DNA from: Enterococcus sp. ZJ1622
GTDB taxonomy: Bacteria > Bacillota > Bacilli > Lactobacillales > Enterococcaceae
Direction: 5' to 3'
Assembly: GCF_011038845.1 (NCBI RefSeq)
Contig: NZ_JAAKDW010000007.1
Coordinates: 115,805 to 179,804 of the forward strand
DNA length: 64,000 bases
Shown in pieces: positions 24,666-34,283 of this stretch. The position numbers and the translations under genes were made by a program. Position 1 is the stretch's first letter. The number at the start of each line of letters is the position of its first letter. Below the pieces are notes generated by a model, which was given only the letters and a program-made list of their open reading frames with translations, was not told where the DNA came from and ran no database searches.

Positions 24666-26474
24666 ATGCTTTGGAAATTATCACTTACTGGGATCAAAAG
24701 CCGTTTAAGAGATTATATCGTTTTGTTTTCTGGTTTAGTTATGGCTTCAGCGATTTTTTATATGTTTGAATCAATGGCAAGCAATGATGCTTTTTTGAAA
24801 AGTAATTCCATGGTTGCTTCAACCGTAATCATCTTCCGGTTAGGTTCGATTTTATTGGGGATCATTACGTTTGTTTACATTTTGTATGCCAATTCCTTTT
24901 TGATGACGATGCGTCAGAAAGATTATGCGATGTTCATGATGCTGGGCGCAAAAGGCAGGAAAATCGCACAGATGATTTTTTCAGAAACTTTTATTGTCGG
25001 GATCGTTGCAACATTTGTCGGTTCAGCGGTCGGAGTTGGTTTGACAAGTATCGTTCACCGGCTACTGGTGGATCAGCTGAATATCAAGATTTCACATTTT
25101 TCACCATTTAACTTGCATGGGCTGATTATCACTGTGATTTTCTTCGCCGTACTGTTTTTATTAGCTGCATTTGTCAATGCGTTTTCTATCGTAAAAAAAC
25201 CGATTCTGACATTGATTCGTGCAGATCAGACCCCGGCAAGAGTCAAGCAGCACAAATTTCTGTTCTTCCTTGAAGTTGTCTTGGGTTTGATTTTCCTAGG
25301 TGTTGGTTACTATATGATGGCCAATATAGGTACGTACCAGTTGATGGCGATCGGCGTAGCGCTTGTTACGATCGTCTTGGGCACTTATTTTATTTTCCAT
25401 TCAGTGATCATTTTCTTCTTGTCACTGTTGAAGAAAACAGAAAGTATCTCATTGAAGAAACTGAATAATTTCACTTTGTCACAGTTAAGTTTCAGAATCC
25501 GTGAATATACGCAGATGCTTTCGATGGTCGCTATGCTTTTTGCTTTAGCACTTGGCGCATTGACCGTAGGATTGGGCTTCAAGAATGAAATCTCTTTGAT
25601 GACAGAAAGTACTTCTGCCTATGATCTGTTTTTGAATAATGCACAAAAAGCAGATCAGGAAAAAGTAGCCAGCTTGTCTCCAACAGTCAATGCTACTTAT
25701 TCACAAAAAGAAGATGCACAAACGATTTACTACAATTACAGCCAATTTGAAGAAAAACCATTGACTGTACTGAGCCGAAGCCAAGGGGACATACCTAAAG
25801 TGACGAAGAAAACTGTTTCGGCTGACGAATTATCCAAACAGCTTGAGTATCAAGATGAGTTGCGAGGCTATGAATTACCGGAACAAAAAGGAAAAGAAAT
25901 CAAACTGGTCTCACAAGAAGAATTTGAACAGTTGGCTCTTCCAGAGACGACATTGCAATTGATCCAAGTCAAAGATTTCGAAGCGAATCTGGCACCAATC
26001 CAATCCCTTGTGGAAGAAAATGCGAAGAACAATGAATCTTTACAAAACACAGAAATGGACATGGGACAAAAATATTATTCATATGAAATGTTCAATAGTC
26101 TGTTCTCCGGTTTTGAATTCATGGGCTTCTTCCTAGGACTAGCATTCTTGACCATGTTGGCAAGCTGCTTGATGTTCAAGATTCTATCTGGAAGCAAAAG
26201 CGATATTGTTCGTTACGAAATGCTGGAAAAAATCGGGACTCGTCGCGCATTGCTGAAGCAATCCATCCGTAGAGAAGTGGGTGTATTATTCTTAGCACCA
26301 GGAATCTTAGGTGTCGTTCATGTGTTATTTGGACTGCAAATGTTCAAGTTGCTGATGGTCGATCCTTACAAAGATATCTGGTTGCCATTCGTGATTTTCT
26401 TCGTGTTGTATTTTGTTTATTATGTGTTGACCACATGGTTATATACAAGTATTGTTTTGAAGAAGATAGATTAA
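24666..26474 (+). CDS. ABC transporter permease, BceB/YxdM type
   Basis: 602 residues, ~10 membrane segments: FtsX-like halves at ~50-200 and ~480-600, with a large extracytoplasmic loop (~315-475) that in BceB-type proteins contacts the peptide antibiotic and the kinase. Typical MTMRQKDYAMFMMLGAKGRKIAQMI motif after TM2. With the upstream ATPase it should detach lipid II-cycle-binding peptides from the membrane. Ends at a terminator. Confidence 0.92.
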   Translation: MLWKLSLTGIKSRLRDYIVLFSGLVMASAIFYMFESMASNDAFLKSNSMVASTVIIFRLGSILLGIITFVYILYANSFLMTMRQKDYAMFMMLGAKGRKIAQMIFSETFIVGIVATFVGSAVGVGLTSIVHRLLVDQLNIKISHFSPFNLHGLIITVIFFAVLFLLAAFVNAFSIVKKPILTLIRADQTPARVKQHKFLFFLEVVLGLIFLGVGYYMMANIGTYQLMAIGVALVTIVLGTYFIFHSVIIFFLSLLKKTESISLKKLNNFTLSQLSFRIREYTQMLSMVAMLFALALGALTVGLGFKNEISLMTESTSAYDLFLNNAQKADQEKVASLSPTVNATYSQKEDAQTIYYNYSQFEEKPLTVLSRSQGDIPKVTKKTVSADELSKQLEYQDELRGYELPEQKGKEIKLVSQEEFEQLALPETTLQLIQVKDFEANLAPIQSLVEENAKNNESLQNTEMDMGQKYYSYEMFNSLFSGFEFMGFFLGLAFLTMLASCLMFKILSGSKSDIVRYEMLEKIGTRRALLKQSIRREVGVLFLAPGILGVVHVLFGLQMFKLLMVDPYKDIWLPFVIFFVLYFVYYVLTTWLYTSIVLKKID

Positions 26475-26475
26475 T

Positions 26476-26520
26476 AAAAAGCTGTCAAAGGGCCGTTGCG
26501 CTCTTTGGCAGTTTTTTGTT
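26476..26520 (+). terminator. Terminator of the yxeA-bceAB-like operon
   Basis: AAAAAGCTGTCAAAG / CTTTGGCAGTTTTTT, 12-base loop. Confidence 0.85.
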
Positions 26521-26692
26521 TTTATCGGATCGTTCTTACTACATGATGCAGGGCAGCTTTTTCACGACCTCTGATAAATGGTGTTCCAGAAGTAGCTTCT
26601 TCGAAATAAGCCGAAATTTTACAAAAATTTGAGAAGCAATTTTCGTAAATCCCTTCTTATTTCTTGAAACTGCCCACTTCTGTCACATCCTC
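26520..26692 (+). repeat. Hairpin repeat: 3' half-unit plus one full unit
   Basis: 26520-26571 matches the second half of array unit 2 (TTTATCGGATCGTTCTTACT ... TTTTTCACGACCTC). 26576-26692 is a full unit nearly identical to array unit 5 and, in reverse, to the copies at 5170 and 43808. Confidence 0.85.
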
Positions 26693-26738
26693 TTTATGAG
26701 AATTCCATAAATTTTACTTCTGCCCTCCCAGAACATAC

Positions 26739-26766
26739 TGTCAAGAAAACGATTTCCATGTATACT
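26739..26766 (+). promoter_or_regulatory. galM promoter with overlapping cre-like site
   Basis: TGTCAA (26739-26744), 16-bp spacer, TATACT (26761-26766). Within it, AAGAAAACGATTTCC (26743-26757) fits the CcpA cre consensus with two deviations, so carbon catabolite repression of galM is plausible. Confidence 0.5.
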
Positions 26767-26804
26767 AGAATCAGAACAAATTTAAGAAAAGAAGGTGCAG
26801 TAAC

Positions 26805-27839
26805 ATGAAAATCAATGAACAGGATTTTGGTAGCGATTACCATCTGATTACCATCACGAATCATTCAGGGACTTCTCTAGCAGTCACAGATCTAGGTGCA
26901 CGTATCGTACAGCTGGAGACGATGATCGATAATGAGAAAAGAGAATTGGTTCTGGGCTTTGATCAGGCAGAAGAATATCTGGAAAAAGATCCGTATATCG
27001 GTGCTACTATCGGACGAACAGCAGGAAGGATCACCGGGGGCACATTTAAGCTGAACGGCGAAACGATCCAAGTAAAAACAGATCCGGAAACTGGCCATTG
27101 CTTACATGGAGGAGCGCCGAGTTTTGAGGAAAAACAATGGAACTACACGATAATCGATGGCGAAAATGAAGCATCGGTCATTTTCTATACAACGAGTCCG
27201 GATCAGGAAAACGGCTTTCCAGGTACCTTGGATGTAGAAGTACGCTACACGTTGACAAATAATGACACATGGAGAGTGACCATACACGGTATCAGTGATC
27301 GGGAAACGATTTTCAATCCGACGAACCACGTCTACTTCAATTTGACTGGTAACGTGGACGAACCGATCGATCAGCACACGCTTTGGCTGAATAGCCGCCT
27401 GTTCGCCACTTTGAACAAAGATACGACCCCTACAGGAGCAGTTGCTTCTGTCAATGGGACAGCGTTTGATTTTCAATCACCTAAACCACTAGCGGAAGTA
27501 TTCGAGAGTGACTTTCACCAAGCAAAAATGGTGGGTGGGATGGATCATCCATTCTTACTGAAAAAACAGGAGGGGTTACTAGAAGCAGCAGAGCTCACTA
27601 GCCCAGATAAAAAAGTGGCAATCAATGTCAGAACGAATGCTTCAGGAATCGTTTTGTTTACTGCTAATTTCGGGGAAGAAGGTCCGGTAATGCACGGGAA
27701 AAAATTAGTGCATCATGGAGGGATCACATTCGAAGCGCAAGAGATTCCGGGATCAGAACACTTAGAAAGCTTTGGGGATGTTTCTTTGAAAGCGAACGAG
27801 GTCAGAACTTATATTACGGAATACCAAATCAAAAAATGA
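26805..27839 (+). CDS. galM: Aldose 1-epimerase (mutarotase)
   Basis: 344 residues, normal GalM length. Conserved segments: ATIGRTAGRITGGTF, CLHGGAPSFEEKQW (His), NPTNHVYFNLTG (catalytic His), GGMDHPFLL (Asp) and HHGGITFEAQEIPGSEH (catalytic Glu). It interconverts alpha and beta anomers of glucose/galactose in the cytosol. It stands alone here, not within a galactose operon, with its own promoter and a bidirectional terminator. Confidence 0.94.
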   Translation: MKINEQDFGSDYHLITITNHSGTSLAVTDLGARIVQLETMIDNEKRELVLGFDQAEEYLEKDPYIGATIGRTAGRITGGTFKLNGETIQVKTDPETGHCLHGGAPSFEEKQWNYTIIDGENEASVIFYTTSPDQENGFPGTLDVEVRYTLTNNDTWRVTIHGISDRETIFNPTNHVYFNLTGNVDEPIDQHTLWLNSRLFATLNKDTTPTGAVASVNGTAFDFQSPKPLAEVFESDFHQAKMVGGMDHPFLLKKQEGLLEAAELTSPDKKVAINVRTNASGIVLFTANFGEEGPVMHGKKLVHHGGITFEAQEIPGSEHLESFGDVSLKANEVRTYITEYQIKK

Positions 27840-27880
27840 TCAAAAAAAGTTGCGACAAACGTCGCAACTTTTTTTGATCA
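27837..27880. terminator. Bidirectional terminator between galM and the NlpC/P60 gene
   Basis: Perfect 20-bp stem, TGATCAAAAAAAGTTGCGAC on the left with its exact complement on the right and a 4-base loop (aaac); A- and T-runs serve both strands. Confidence 0.92.
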
Positions 27881-27894
27881 GATGAACTGACTTA

Positions 27895-30075
27895 TTACCA
27901 TTTTACTTTCATCAAAGGCAGTTCCAGCCAGAAGGATTTATCTAAGCTCAAAAAGCTGATGATCGGTTCTGCTGTAGATCTGACAGTCAATGTTGGTGTT
28001 TCAGGAATCTGTCTGGTTGTAAAATGATCCCAGAGATCCCAAACAGTTGCTACTCGCAAGCCTGAGAAATAAAATGGTGATTCACTCAGTGGGCTTACTG
28101 ATGAAAAATCTTTATTCGTCATAAATGGTACGACACTGTTTTTGTTCCAGCGGATCGGTACGTTGAATTTTCTAGACATATTTGTGACGGTTTTATTAGA
28201 AGATTCTTCTTTTTTCGGTTCATCATATTGTGTAAGGTCATAGGCTTCGATGATCGCATTCAATTTTTGAGAATACTGCTTATCTGTTGCGTAGCGACCT
28301 TCAAGATATTTTGTTGCTTCTTTGTAATCCTTCGTTTCTGATTTCCAAGTTGGTTTATAGAAGTCAGGATTATGGGACAAGCCTTTTTTGATCAATTCAG
28401 CGTAATCTTCCAAGCTTTCTTTGTATGATGGATATTTACGGAATTGTGCGCGTATCTGGTAGCTTTGTCCGGCATTGTCTTGTTCCAGAGTATTGAATGA
28501 TACACTGCTTCCTTTATAGGAACCTTTTATTCCAAACAGGTTATAATTCGGTTCACTAGAAAGCAAGCTATTTCCAGAACCGCTCTCTAAGATTGCTTGT
28601 GCCATCATGACTGATGCATAGATTCCTTCTTTTTGACCAATATCCTGTGCATCGTCTGCGATTTTTTTCAAAAATTGATCGGTCGTCTGGTTTTGAGTAA
28701 AGTGGAAAGAACCACCAATTCCATCTAAAATAGATGAATCTTTCAATGATCCATTCGCAGCAGGTAAACCAGCGATGTTGACACGTACAGCAAAGTCAGG
28801 TGTGAAGTCCGAGATCGAAGTGATTCGAACATGATCGCCTGGCTGTGGTGCATGGATAAACTGTCCGTTGCCGATATAGATCCCAACATGGTGAGTGACA
28901 CCAGAAGATGGACCCCAAAACAGCAGATCGCCCGGTTGTGCTTGACTGACTGGAATCTGTGTCCCGGCATATTGCTGTTCACCTGTCCAGCCGCCGATAT
29001 AGTGACCGGTAGCTTTCATGTACACATAATAAGTCAGTCCTGAGCAGTCGAAAGTAGAAGGGCCTTTTGCCCCCCAAACATATGGAGCACCAAGATATTT
29101 ATAGGCTTCTCTGACGATTGCCTGCTGGACGCTTGTCGTGTTTGTTGGCAAGACTGCTTCGATCGGTGACTTCACCACGAAATCAGAAGAACCAGCTGCT
29201 GGATTCTCAATGGCTGCTGGATTTGCAGGAGCAGCCGGACTTACTGGCTGATTTGCGGAAGAGCTGCTTCCTGGATTCACAGGAGCCGTTTCTTTTCCGG
29301 CATTGTTATTGTTCGAACCAGCTGGATTAGACGGATGCGCTGAGTTATTGTTCCCGTTATTTCCGGAATTCCCGCTGTTGCCATTATTGCCGTGATTTCC
29401 ATTGTTTCCAGAATTCCCGTTGTTTCCATTGTTGTTATTGCCACTGTTTCCAGTATCTGGCGTGTTTGGCTGCTGCGGTGTTTCTGGCTCTGGTGTATCC
29501 GGTTTTTCTTCACTTGGATCAGTTGATTCTTCGGTTGATGAACCTGGGACTGGTTCAAATGTACCCGTGATCGACAAGTCTGTAGCACCCACTACAAAAG
29601 TATGGTTCGTGTAGTCAACTTCTTGTGCGCCGTTGATTTCTACAGAACTTACTTGTTCACCTTCATTAGGCGTGATGGTATAAGAGACTTTCGTTCCTTG
29701 TTTCAGTCCTTCGACTGTTCCGGCTGCAGTGATGACTAATGGTTGTGCTGCCGGTTCGACTGTCGTAAGCTGAATTTTTCCAGACAACACTGGATTGATC
29801 GTAAGTGTATAGGTTGTCTCAACTGGCGGTTCTTCCGTTTCTGACGTGTTTTCCGATCCGGATGTATCCGTTGAAGAATCCGTTGTTTCAGTTGTTTGAC
29901 TGTCGCTGCTGGTTGATGTTTCCGTTGTATCTGTGCTTTCTGAGCCGGCAACTACTGAGCTTTCGGCAGTTTGCGGGCTTTCCTCCGTCGCAAAGACGGA
30001 TTGTGTCGATAAAATAGTTGGAGCAATCAGCCAAGATGCCGCTAATAGGCGCATTGCTTTTTTATTTTTCATCAT
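27895..30075 (-). CDS. Secreted peptidoglycan hydrolase: NlpC/P60 endopeptidase plus glucosaminidase domain
   Basis: 726 residues. Signal peptide (~1-29, ending SVFATEE), a Ser/Thr-rich region (~30-88), a beta domain (~90-175: YTLTINPVLSGKIQL ... VEINGAQEVDY), and a Pro then Asn/Gly repeat linker (~180-290). Then NlpC/P60 (~315-430) with catalytic Cys (STFDCSGLTYY) and His (GVTHHVGIYIG), then a GH73-type glucosaminidase domain (~460-620: QKEGIYASVMMAQAILESGSGNS). Both activities cut peptidoglycan, suggesting a role in cell separation or remodelling. The last ~95 residues match nothing I recognise. It is distinct from SagA, which lacks the second catalytic domain. Confidence 0.88.
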   Translation of the reverse strand: MMKNKKAMRLLAASWLIAPTILSTQSVFATEESPQTAESSVVAGSESTDTTETSTSSDSQTTETTDSSTDTSGSENTSETEEPPVETTYTLTINPVLSGKIQLTTVEPAAQPLVITAAGTVEGLKQGTKVSYTITPNEGEQVSSVEINGAQEVDYTNHTFVVGATDLSITGTFEPVPGSSTEESTDPSEEKPDTPEPETPQQPNTPDTGNSGNNNNGNNGNSGNNGNHGNNGNSGNSGNNGNNNSAHPSNPAGSNNNNAGKETAPVNPGSSSSANQPVSPAAPANPAAIENPAAGSSDFVVKSPIEAVLPTNTTSVQQAIVREAYKYLGAPYVWGAKGPSTFDCSGLTYYVYMKATGHYIGGWTGEQQYAGTQIPVSQAQPGDLLFWGPSSGVTHHVGIYIGNGQFIHAPQPGDHVRITSISDFTPDFAVRVNIAGLPAANGSLKDSSILDGIGGSFHFTQNQTTDQFLKKIADDAQDIGQKEGIYASVMMAQAILESGSGNSLLSSEPNYNLFGIKGSYKGSSVSFNTLEQDNAGQSYQIRAQFRKYPSYKESLEDYAELIKKGLSHNPDFYKPTWKSETKDYKEATKYLEGRYATDKQYSQKLNAIIEAYDLTQYDEPKKEESSNKTVTNMSRKFNVPIRWNKNSVVPFMTNKDFSSVSPLSESPFYFSGLRVATVWDLWDHFTTRQIPETPTLTVRSTAEPIISFLSLDKSFWLELPLMKVKW

Positions 30076-30385
30076 GTGTTATTCCTTTTCCTTTCCTTGA
30101 TTTCTGTTCTTATTTTAGTGCTTTTTTCAAAAACTACTAGAATTAAGTCAGGTAATCTATACACTTGTACAAAAGTGTACAAATCTAATCAAGCTATTCA
30201 CGATAATTGTGTGACAAAAACTACGAGTAATCGTTTGATTTCAACATTCAGTTAGCTGCATGCGCATTCTTTTTATTGTTGGGGAAACAACTGGGGATCA
30301 AAAATGGTCATGCATAGTTTCATTGTACCAAAGGATGGAACATTCTACAAAATATTTGTAAAAATAACGAACGTAAAAAAGAAAA
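30076..30385. promoter_or_regulatory. Intergenic region upstream of the hydrolase gene, with a small dyad
   Basis: No coding frame. ACACTT-N6-AAGTGT (30161-30178) is a short inverted repeat ~90 bases before the hydrolase start and could bind a regulator. No convincing -35/-10 pair was found for the minus strand. Confidence 0.35.
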
Positions 30386-30428
30386 ATCTCTAAAACATGA
30401 AATCATTCGCTCATGTTTTAGAGATTTG
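30386..30428 (-). terminator. Terminator of the ribose/PTS operon
   Basis: Perfect 17-bp stem AAATCTCTAAAACATGA / TCATGTTTTAGAGATTT with a 9-base loop, 25 bases after the EIIBC stop. Confidence 0.88.
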
Positions 30429-30452
30429 TTCTCATTATTTATGAAAAAAGGA

Positions 30453-31826
30453 TTATTCGTAGGCCAACAGTTCTTCATCAAATCCACTAACTAGTGTAGT
30501 GATCATCGCAACGATCAAGCTGACTGCAAGACCGGCGACATACCACAAGAATGTTCCGGAAATGAACGCTGGCAGAGTCGTCAAGCTTCCGAAAACGAAT
30601 GCGATAGCTTTTACCTGGGCAAATCCCATGACAGCTCCGCCTGCTGCTGCACCGATACAAGCTGCTACAAACGGTTTTTTCAATGGGATCGCGATTCCGT
30701 AAACAGTCGGCTCTGTGACACCAGCCAGTAAGATCGAAGCAAAAGCAGAACCGGAAATCGAACGGGTCTTCGAACGTTTACTTCTTAAAAAGACCCCTAA
30801 AGCAGCACCAGCCATGCCAAAATTTGCTGCGCCTGTCAAAGGAACGATACGGTCAAATCCAAATGTGGAAATATTGCTGATCATGACTGGATTGACCGCC
30901 CACTGGATACCAAAAATCACTAAGATGTTCCAGCCGCCTGCAATGATCGCTCCGCTGATCGGCCCATTGATATCCATCATCCAAGTGATTGCAAAAGCTA
31001 GACCTTCCCCAAGATATACACCAGCAGGACCGAAGACCATCAGTGTAAGAGGGACCGTGATCACAAGAGAGAGTAGGGGGACGAAAACCAGCTGCATACT
31101 TTCGCGTATATATTTTTTCAGGAATCTCTCAACGAATGAATAAAAGAAAATCCCCAAGATCGCTGGCATCACAGTGGAAGTATACTGCATCAAAACGACT
31201 GGGATACCTAGAAAATCAGTAGATGCTTTCCCGCCATCGGTCAGTAAAGAAGTCAAATTTGGTTCAATAAGTGCTGCTGCAATGACTGCTGCGATATAAC
31301 CATTCACCTTAAAAGTTCTGGCTGCAGAAAAAGCAAGGAAAATCGGCAGGAAATAAAACACAGCATTAGAAGCCGCAGATAAAATGTGATACGTCCCGCT
31401 TGCTTCATTCAGCCATCCAAGTGTTGTCGCCAAGACTACTAATCCTTTTAAGATACCTGAACCGGCAAATAACGGAATGATCGGTGTGAAGATCTCGGAG
31501 ATCAGCCCGAATAATTTTTCGATTGGGTTCAGTTTTTCTTTTGGCGTATCCAACTCAAGCTGATCTGACAGTTCTTGATAAGCAGGTGCCAGTCCTTGTT
31601 CCATGATGACTTCAGCGTATTTGTTCAAAAGAATAAAGTATTTCACATTCGGAATCTGTTCTGCTTCTTTTTGAACGCTTTCATTCGGCTGCTCGCGCAA
31701 TTTGATGCGCAGCCGTGTCGCACAGGGAAGGACGGATTCGATATTTTTCTTCCCGCCCAGCTGTTCGATCAGCAATTGGATCTGATCAGCCAAAAGCAGT
31801 TTTTCAGGATTTGTTGTTGTTTCCAT
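30453..31826 (-). CDS. PTS transporter EIIBC of the glucose/sucrose superfamily, in the ribose operon
   Basis: 457 residues. EIIB domain (~10-85) with phosphorylatable Cys35 (SVLPCATRLRIKL), then an EIIC domain with ~10 membrane segments (IPLFAGSGILKGLVVLATTLGW, GGWNILVIFGIQWAVNPV, SILLAGVTEPTVYGIAIPLKKPF). There is no EIIA domain, so it must borrow one. Its start overlaps the rbsD stop (TGATG), so it belongs to the rbs operon. The transported sugar is probably ribose or a related compound by context, but this family usually handles beta-glucosides, sucrose or trehalose, so the link needs testing. Confidence 0.88.
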   Translation of the reverse strand: METTTNPEKLLLADQIQLLIEQLGGKKNIESVLPCATRLRIKLREQPNESVQKEAEQIPNVKYFILLNKYAEVIMEQGLAPAYQELSDQLELDTPKEKLNPIEKLFGLISEIFTPIIPLFAGSGILKGLVVLATTLGWLNEASGTYHILSAASNAVFYFLPIFLAFSAARTFKVNGYIAAVIAAALIEPNLTSLLTDGGKASTDFLGIPVVLMQYTSTVMPAILGIFFYSFVERFLKKYIRESMQLVFVPLLSLVITVPLTLMVFGPAGVYLGEGLAFAITWMMDINGPISGAIIAGGWNILVIFGIQWAVNPVMISNISTFGFDRIVPLTGAANFGMAGAALGVFLRSKRSKTRSISGSAFASILLAGVTEPTVYGIAIPLKKPFVAACIGAAAGGAVMGFAQVKAIAFVFGSLTTLPAFISGTFLWYVAGLAVSLIVAMITTLVSGFDEELLAYE

Positions 31827-32221
31827 CAGAAGACCACTCCACTCACTAGAATAATATTGGCATAAGGGGTCATTTCACCTGTTCGTATGAAAGCATGGCA
31901 GTTTGTCAGATCTTTTTTCATTTCTTCGTGGGGAATGAAAGTGATCGGTGTTTCTGGCATGATTTCTTTGATTTTTTCCAGTATCGTCGGATTCATCGTT
32001 TTGATTTCTTCGGCTAATTCGATCGACTGCACTTCTAATTCTTCGAGCACATTTTCTAAAACGTCAATAAAACCGGGAAGTCCATTTGAAACCGCCAGAT
32101 CGATCTTTTCAGTATCAGAAGGAACAGGCATTCCTGCATCCCCGATACTCAGTTTATCAAAATGGCCCATTTGTGCGATGACTCTAGAAATATCTGAATT
32201 GATTACTTTTCCTTTTTTCAT
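31826..32221 (-). CDS. rbsD: D-ribose pyranase
   Basis: 131 residues. Conserved N-terminus [34 protein letters not shown] with catalytic His20 and Asp28, and C-terminal [20 protein letters not shown]. It converts beta-pyranose to beta-furanose ribose for the kinase. It lies directly after rbsK (GAAGGAA ribosome binding site in the gap) and its stop overlaps the EIIBC start. Confidence 0.95.
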   Translation of the reverse strand: MKKGKVINSDISRVIAQMGHFDKLSIGDAGMPVPSDTEKIDLAVSNGLPGFIDVLENVLEELEVQSIELAEEIKTMNPTILEKIKEIMPETPITFIPHEEMKKDLTNCHAFIRTGEMTPYANIILVSGVVF

Positions 32222-32222
32222 G

Positions 32223-33161
32223 TTAATTTCCTTCCTTTACGAATGTTTTGATTTCTGTTTCCAATTGTGCGCGATAAGGGATAGAAGGCTGTGCGCCGTA
32301 ACTTTGGACAGCGACAGAAGAGGCTAGGTTTCCATAACGGATCGCGTCTTTCAGATTGCTGAAATCTGGATTCAGTACACTGCTCAATGCCCCGATGAAC
32401 GTGTCCCCAGCAGCGGTAGTATCAACGGCGTCTACTTTGAAAGCAGGGATGATTCCTTGTTCGTTCGCAGTATGATAAAATGCGCCTTTGCTGCCTAACG
32501 TGATGATCACTGTTTCGATCCCGAATTGATGCATTTTTTCAGCCGCAGCTTGTAAGCTAGCTTCGTCTGAGATTTCGATCCCTGTGATAATCTCGGTCTC
32601 TGTTTCATTCGGGATAATGATATCCGTTTGTGAAAGCAGTTCGTTAGGGATGGTTTCACGGGCAGGGGCCGGATTCAGGATCGTCCGTTTTCCTGCTTTT
32701 TTAGCAATGGAGAAGGCGAGAATCGTGGCATCTAAACTGCTTTCAAATTGGGCAATTAGGAAATCACTGTTTTCGATTAATTCCTTGTTTTTTGATACTT
32801 CTGCTTCGTGGAACGCATTATTCGCTCCGGCATGGATCAGAATACTGTTTTCTCCTGCGGCATCAACCATGATCATTGCCTGTCCCGTAGCAGCGCCTTC
32901 GATGATCGAGATCCCTGATGTGTCGATTTGTTCATTTGCTAATAAATCTGCTAATTGTGCGCCTTCGCTGTCGGTGCCGATGCCTCCGATAAATGAAGTG
33001 CGAGCACCTGAACGTTGTGCAGCGACTGCCTGATTTGCGCCTTTTCCGCCACCTGCATGGAAAATCTCATGTGTATGCATGGTTTCTCCTGGTTTGGGCA
33101 TTTTAGGCAAACGCAACGTCGTATCCATATTTATACTGCCAATGACTGTAACCGTGTTCAT
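32223..33161 (-). CDS. rbsK: Ribokinase
   Basis: 312 residues, typical size. PfkB-family motifs: N-terminal [39 protein letters not shown] (substrate binding), [16 protein letters not shown], and C-terminal [16 protein letters not shown] (anion hole and catalytic Asp). It phosphorylates D-ribose to ribose 5-phosphate with ATP. First gene of the rbsK-rbsD-EIIBC operon, behind two palindromic operators at 33213-33235 and downstream of rbsR. Confidence 0.95.
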   Translation of the reverse strand: MNTVTVIGSINMDTTLRLPKMPKPGETMHTHEIFHAGGGKGANQAVAAQRSGARTSFIGGIGTDSEGAQLADLLANEQIDTSGISIIEGAATGQAMIMVDAAGENSILIHAGANNAFHEAEVSKNKELIENSDFLIAQFESSLDATILAFSIAKKAGKRTILNPAPARETIPNELLSQTDIIIPNETETEIITGIEISDEASLQAAAEKMHQFGIETVIITLGSKGAFYHTANEQGIIPAFKVDAVDTTAAGDTFIGALSSVLNPDFSNLKDAIRYGNLASSVAVQSYGAQPSIPYRAQLETEIKTFVKEGN

Positions 33162-33212
33162 TTCATCAACCTCCAGAAATATCTGTTCTTTTTTTGTGAG
33201 AACGTCCTCTTT

Positions 33213-33235
33213 AAAACGTTTTAGTAAAACGTTTT
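33213..33235. promoter_or_regulatory. Two tandem AAAACGTTTT operators before rbsK
   Basis: Perfect palindromes AAAACGTTTT at 33213-33222 and 33226-33235, 13 bp centre to centre. The central CG and form match LacI-family operators; RbsR, encoded just upstream, is the likely ligand. CcpA could also bind related sites. Confidence 0.75.
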
Positions 33236-33269
33236 AATAGCTTGATAAAAATATAGCACACCTTGAAAG

Positions 33270-34283
33270 CTATTTCAAGGGTGCTGTTGAAAATCTTTTT
33301 TCTAATCGGACTGGCAATAATTTTTCTTCCCAATCTTTCTCAGGAAAATGGATGCGATCAAGCAACAGCTGTGCGGAAGCTTGACCTAATTCAAAGATAG
33401 GCTGAGCGATCGTGGTGAGTTTCGGTTTCACATACTCACACATATCGACGTTGTCATACCCGATGATGCTGTAATCTTCGGGAACCCTTTTTCCAGCTTC
33501 CTCTAATCCGCGATAAAGGCCGAATGCTAATTCATCGTTCAATGAGAAAACTGCCGTAGCAGAAGAGTCGAGCAATCCAGAGACCACATCGTACCCGCCT
33601 TGCTTTGAAAAATGAGTCGGTAAAAGCAGCAGATGATCATAAGAAATCTGATAGACATCCAGCGCTGATTTGAATCCTTCGATACGTTCCTGGACATTTT
33701 CCGGCGGGTTTTCCGGATAGACAAGTGCGATTTCTTTATGTCCTAGAGATAACAGATGCATGCCAGCTAGATAGCCACCGCGAAAATCGTCTGTACGTAC
33801 GGAATCGCTGAATCCTTCAGATTTTTTTTGATCCAAGACGATGAATGGGCGTCCTTGTTTTTTCAGATTCTCATTGATTGCGTTCGTCGTGACAGCAGAG
33901 GTGGCAATAATGAATCCGTCGACACCGCGACGAGTCAATTCAAACAGATATTCGATTTCTTTTTGATGATCCGAATCTGCGTTGCATAAAATCGTGACGA
34001 AATGCTGCTGGTATAAAATATCTTCGATTCCCCTTGTCAGTGTACTGAAGAACGGATTCGTGATATCAGGGACTAAGACACCGATCGTTTTTGTTTCTTT
34101 CGTGATCATCTGCCGAGCAAAATAATCAGGCTGATAACCTAGTGCTTCTTTTGCGGCAAGAACTTTTTGAACCGTTTGTTGGCTGAATCTTTCTTCCTTG
34201 CCGTTTAGAATAAGTGAGACAGTAGTGATCGATACGCCGGAATGCTTAGCGACATCCTTGATCGTGATCTTTTTTTTCGCCAT
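33270..34283 (-). CDS. rbsR: LacI-family repressor of the ribose operon
   Basis: 337 residues from the ATG at 34283 (TTAGGAG 8 bases upstream; the in-frame ATG at 34289 is too close). N-terminal LacI helix-turn-helix (ITIKDVAKHSGVSITTVSLILNGK), hinge region (LGYQPDYFARQM), then a periplasmic-binding-protein-like effector domain (IGVLVPDITNPFFSTLTRGIE ... GLYRGLEEAGKRVPEDYSIIGYDN). Likely represses rbsKD-EIIBC through the AAAACGTTTT sites and is relieved by ribose or its phosphate. Confidence 0.9.
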   Translation of the reverse strand: MAKKKITIKDVAKHSGVSITTVSLILNGKEERFSQQTVQKVLAAKEALGYQPDYFARQMITKETKTIGVLVPDITNPFFSTLTRGIEDILYQQHFVTILCNADSDHQKEIEYLFELTRRGVDGFIIATSAVTTNAINENLKKQGRPFIVLDQKKSEGFSDSVRTDDFRGGYLAGMHLLSLGHKEIALVYPENPPENVQERIEGFKSALDVYQISYDHLLLLPTHFSKQGGYDVVSGLLDSSATAVFSLNDELAFGLYRGLEEAGKRVPEDYSIIGYDNVDMCEYVKPKLTTIAQPIFELGQASAQLLLDRIHFPEKDWEEKLLPVRLEKRFSTAPLK

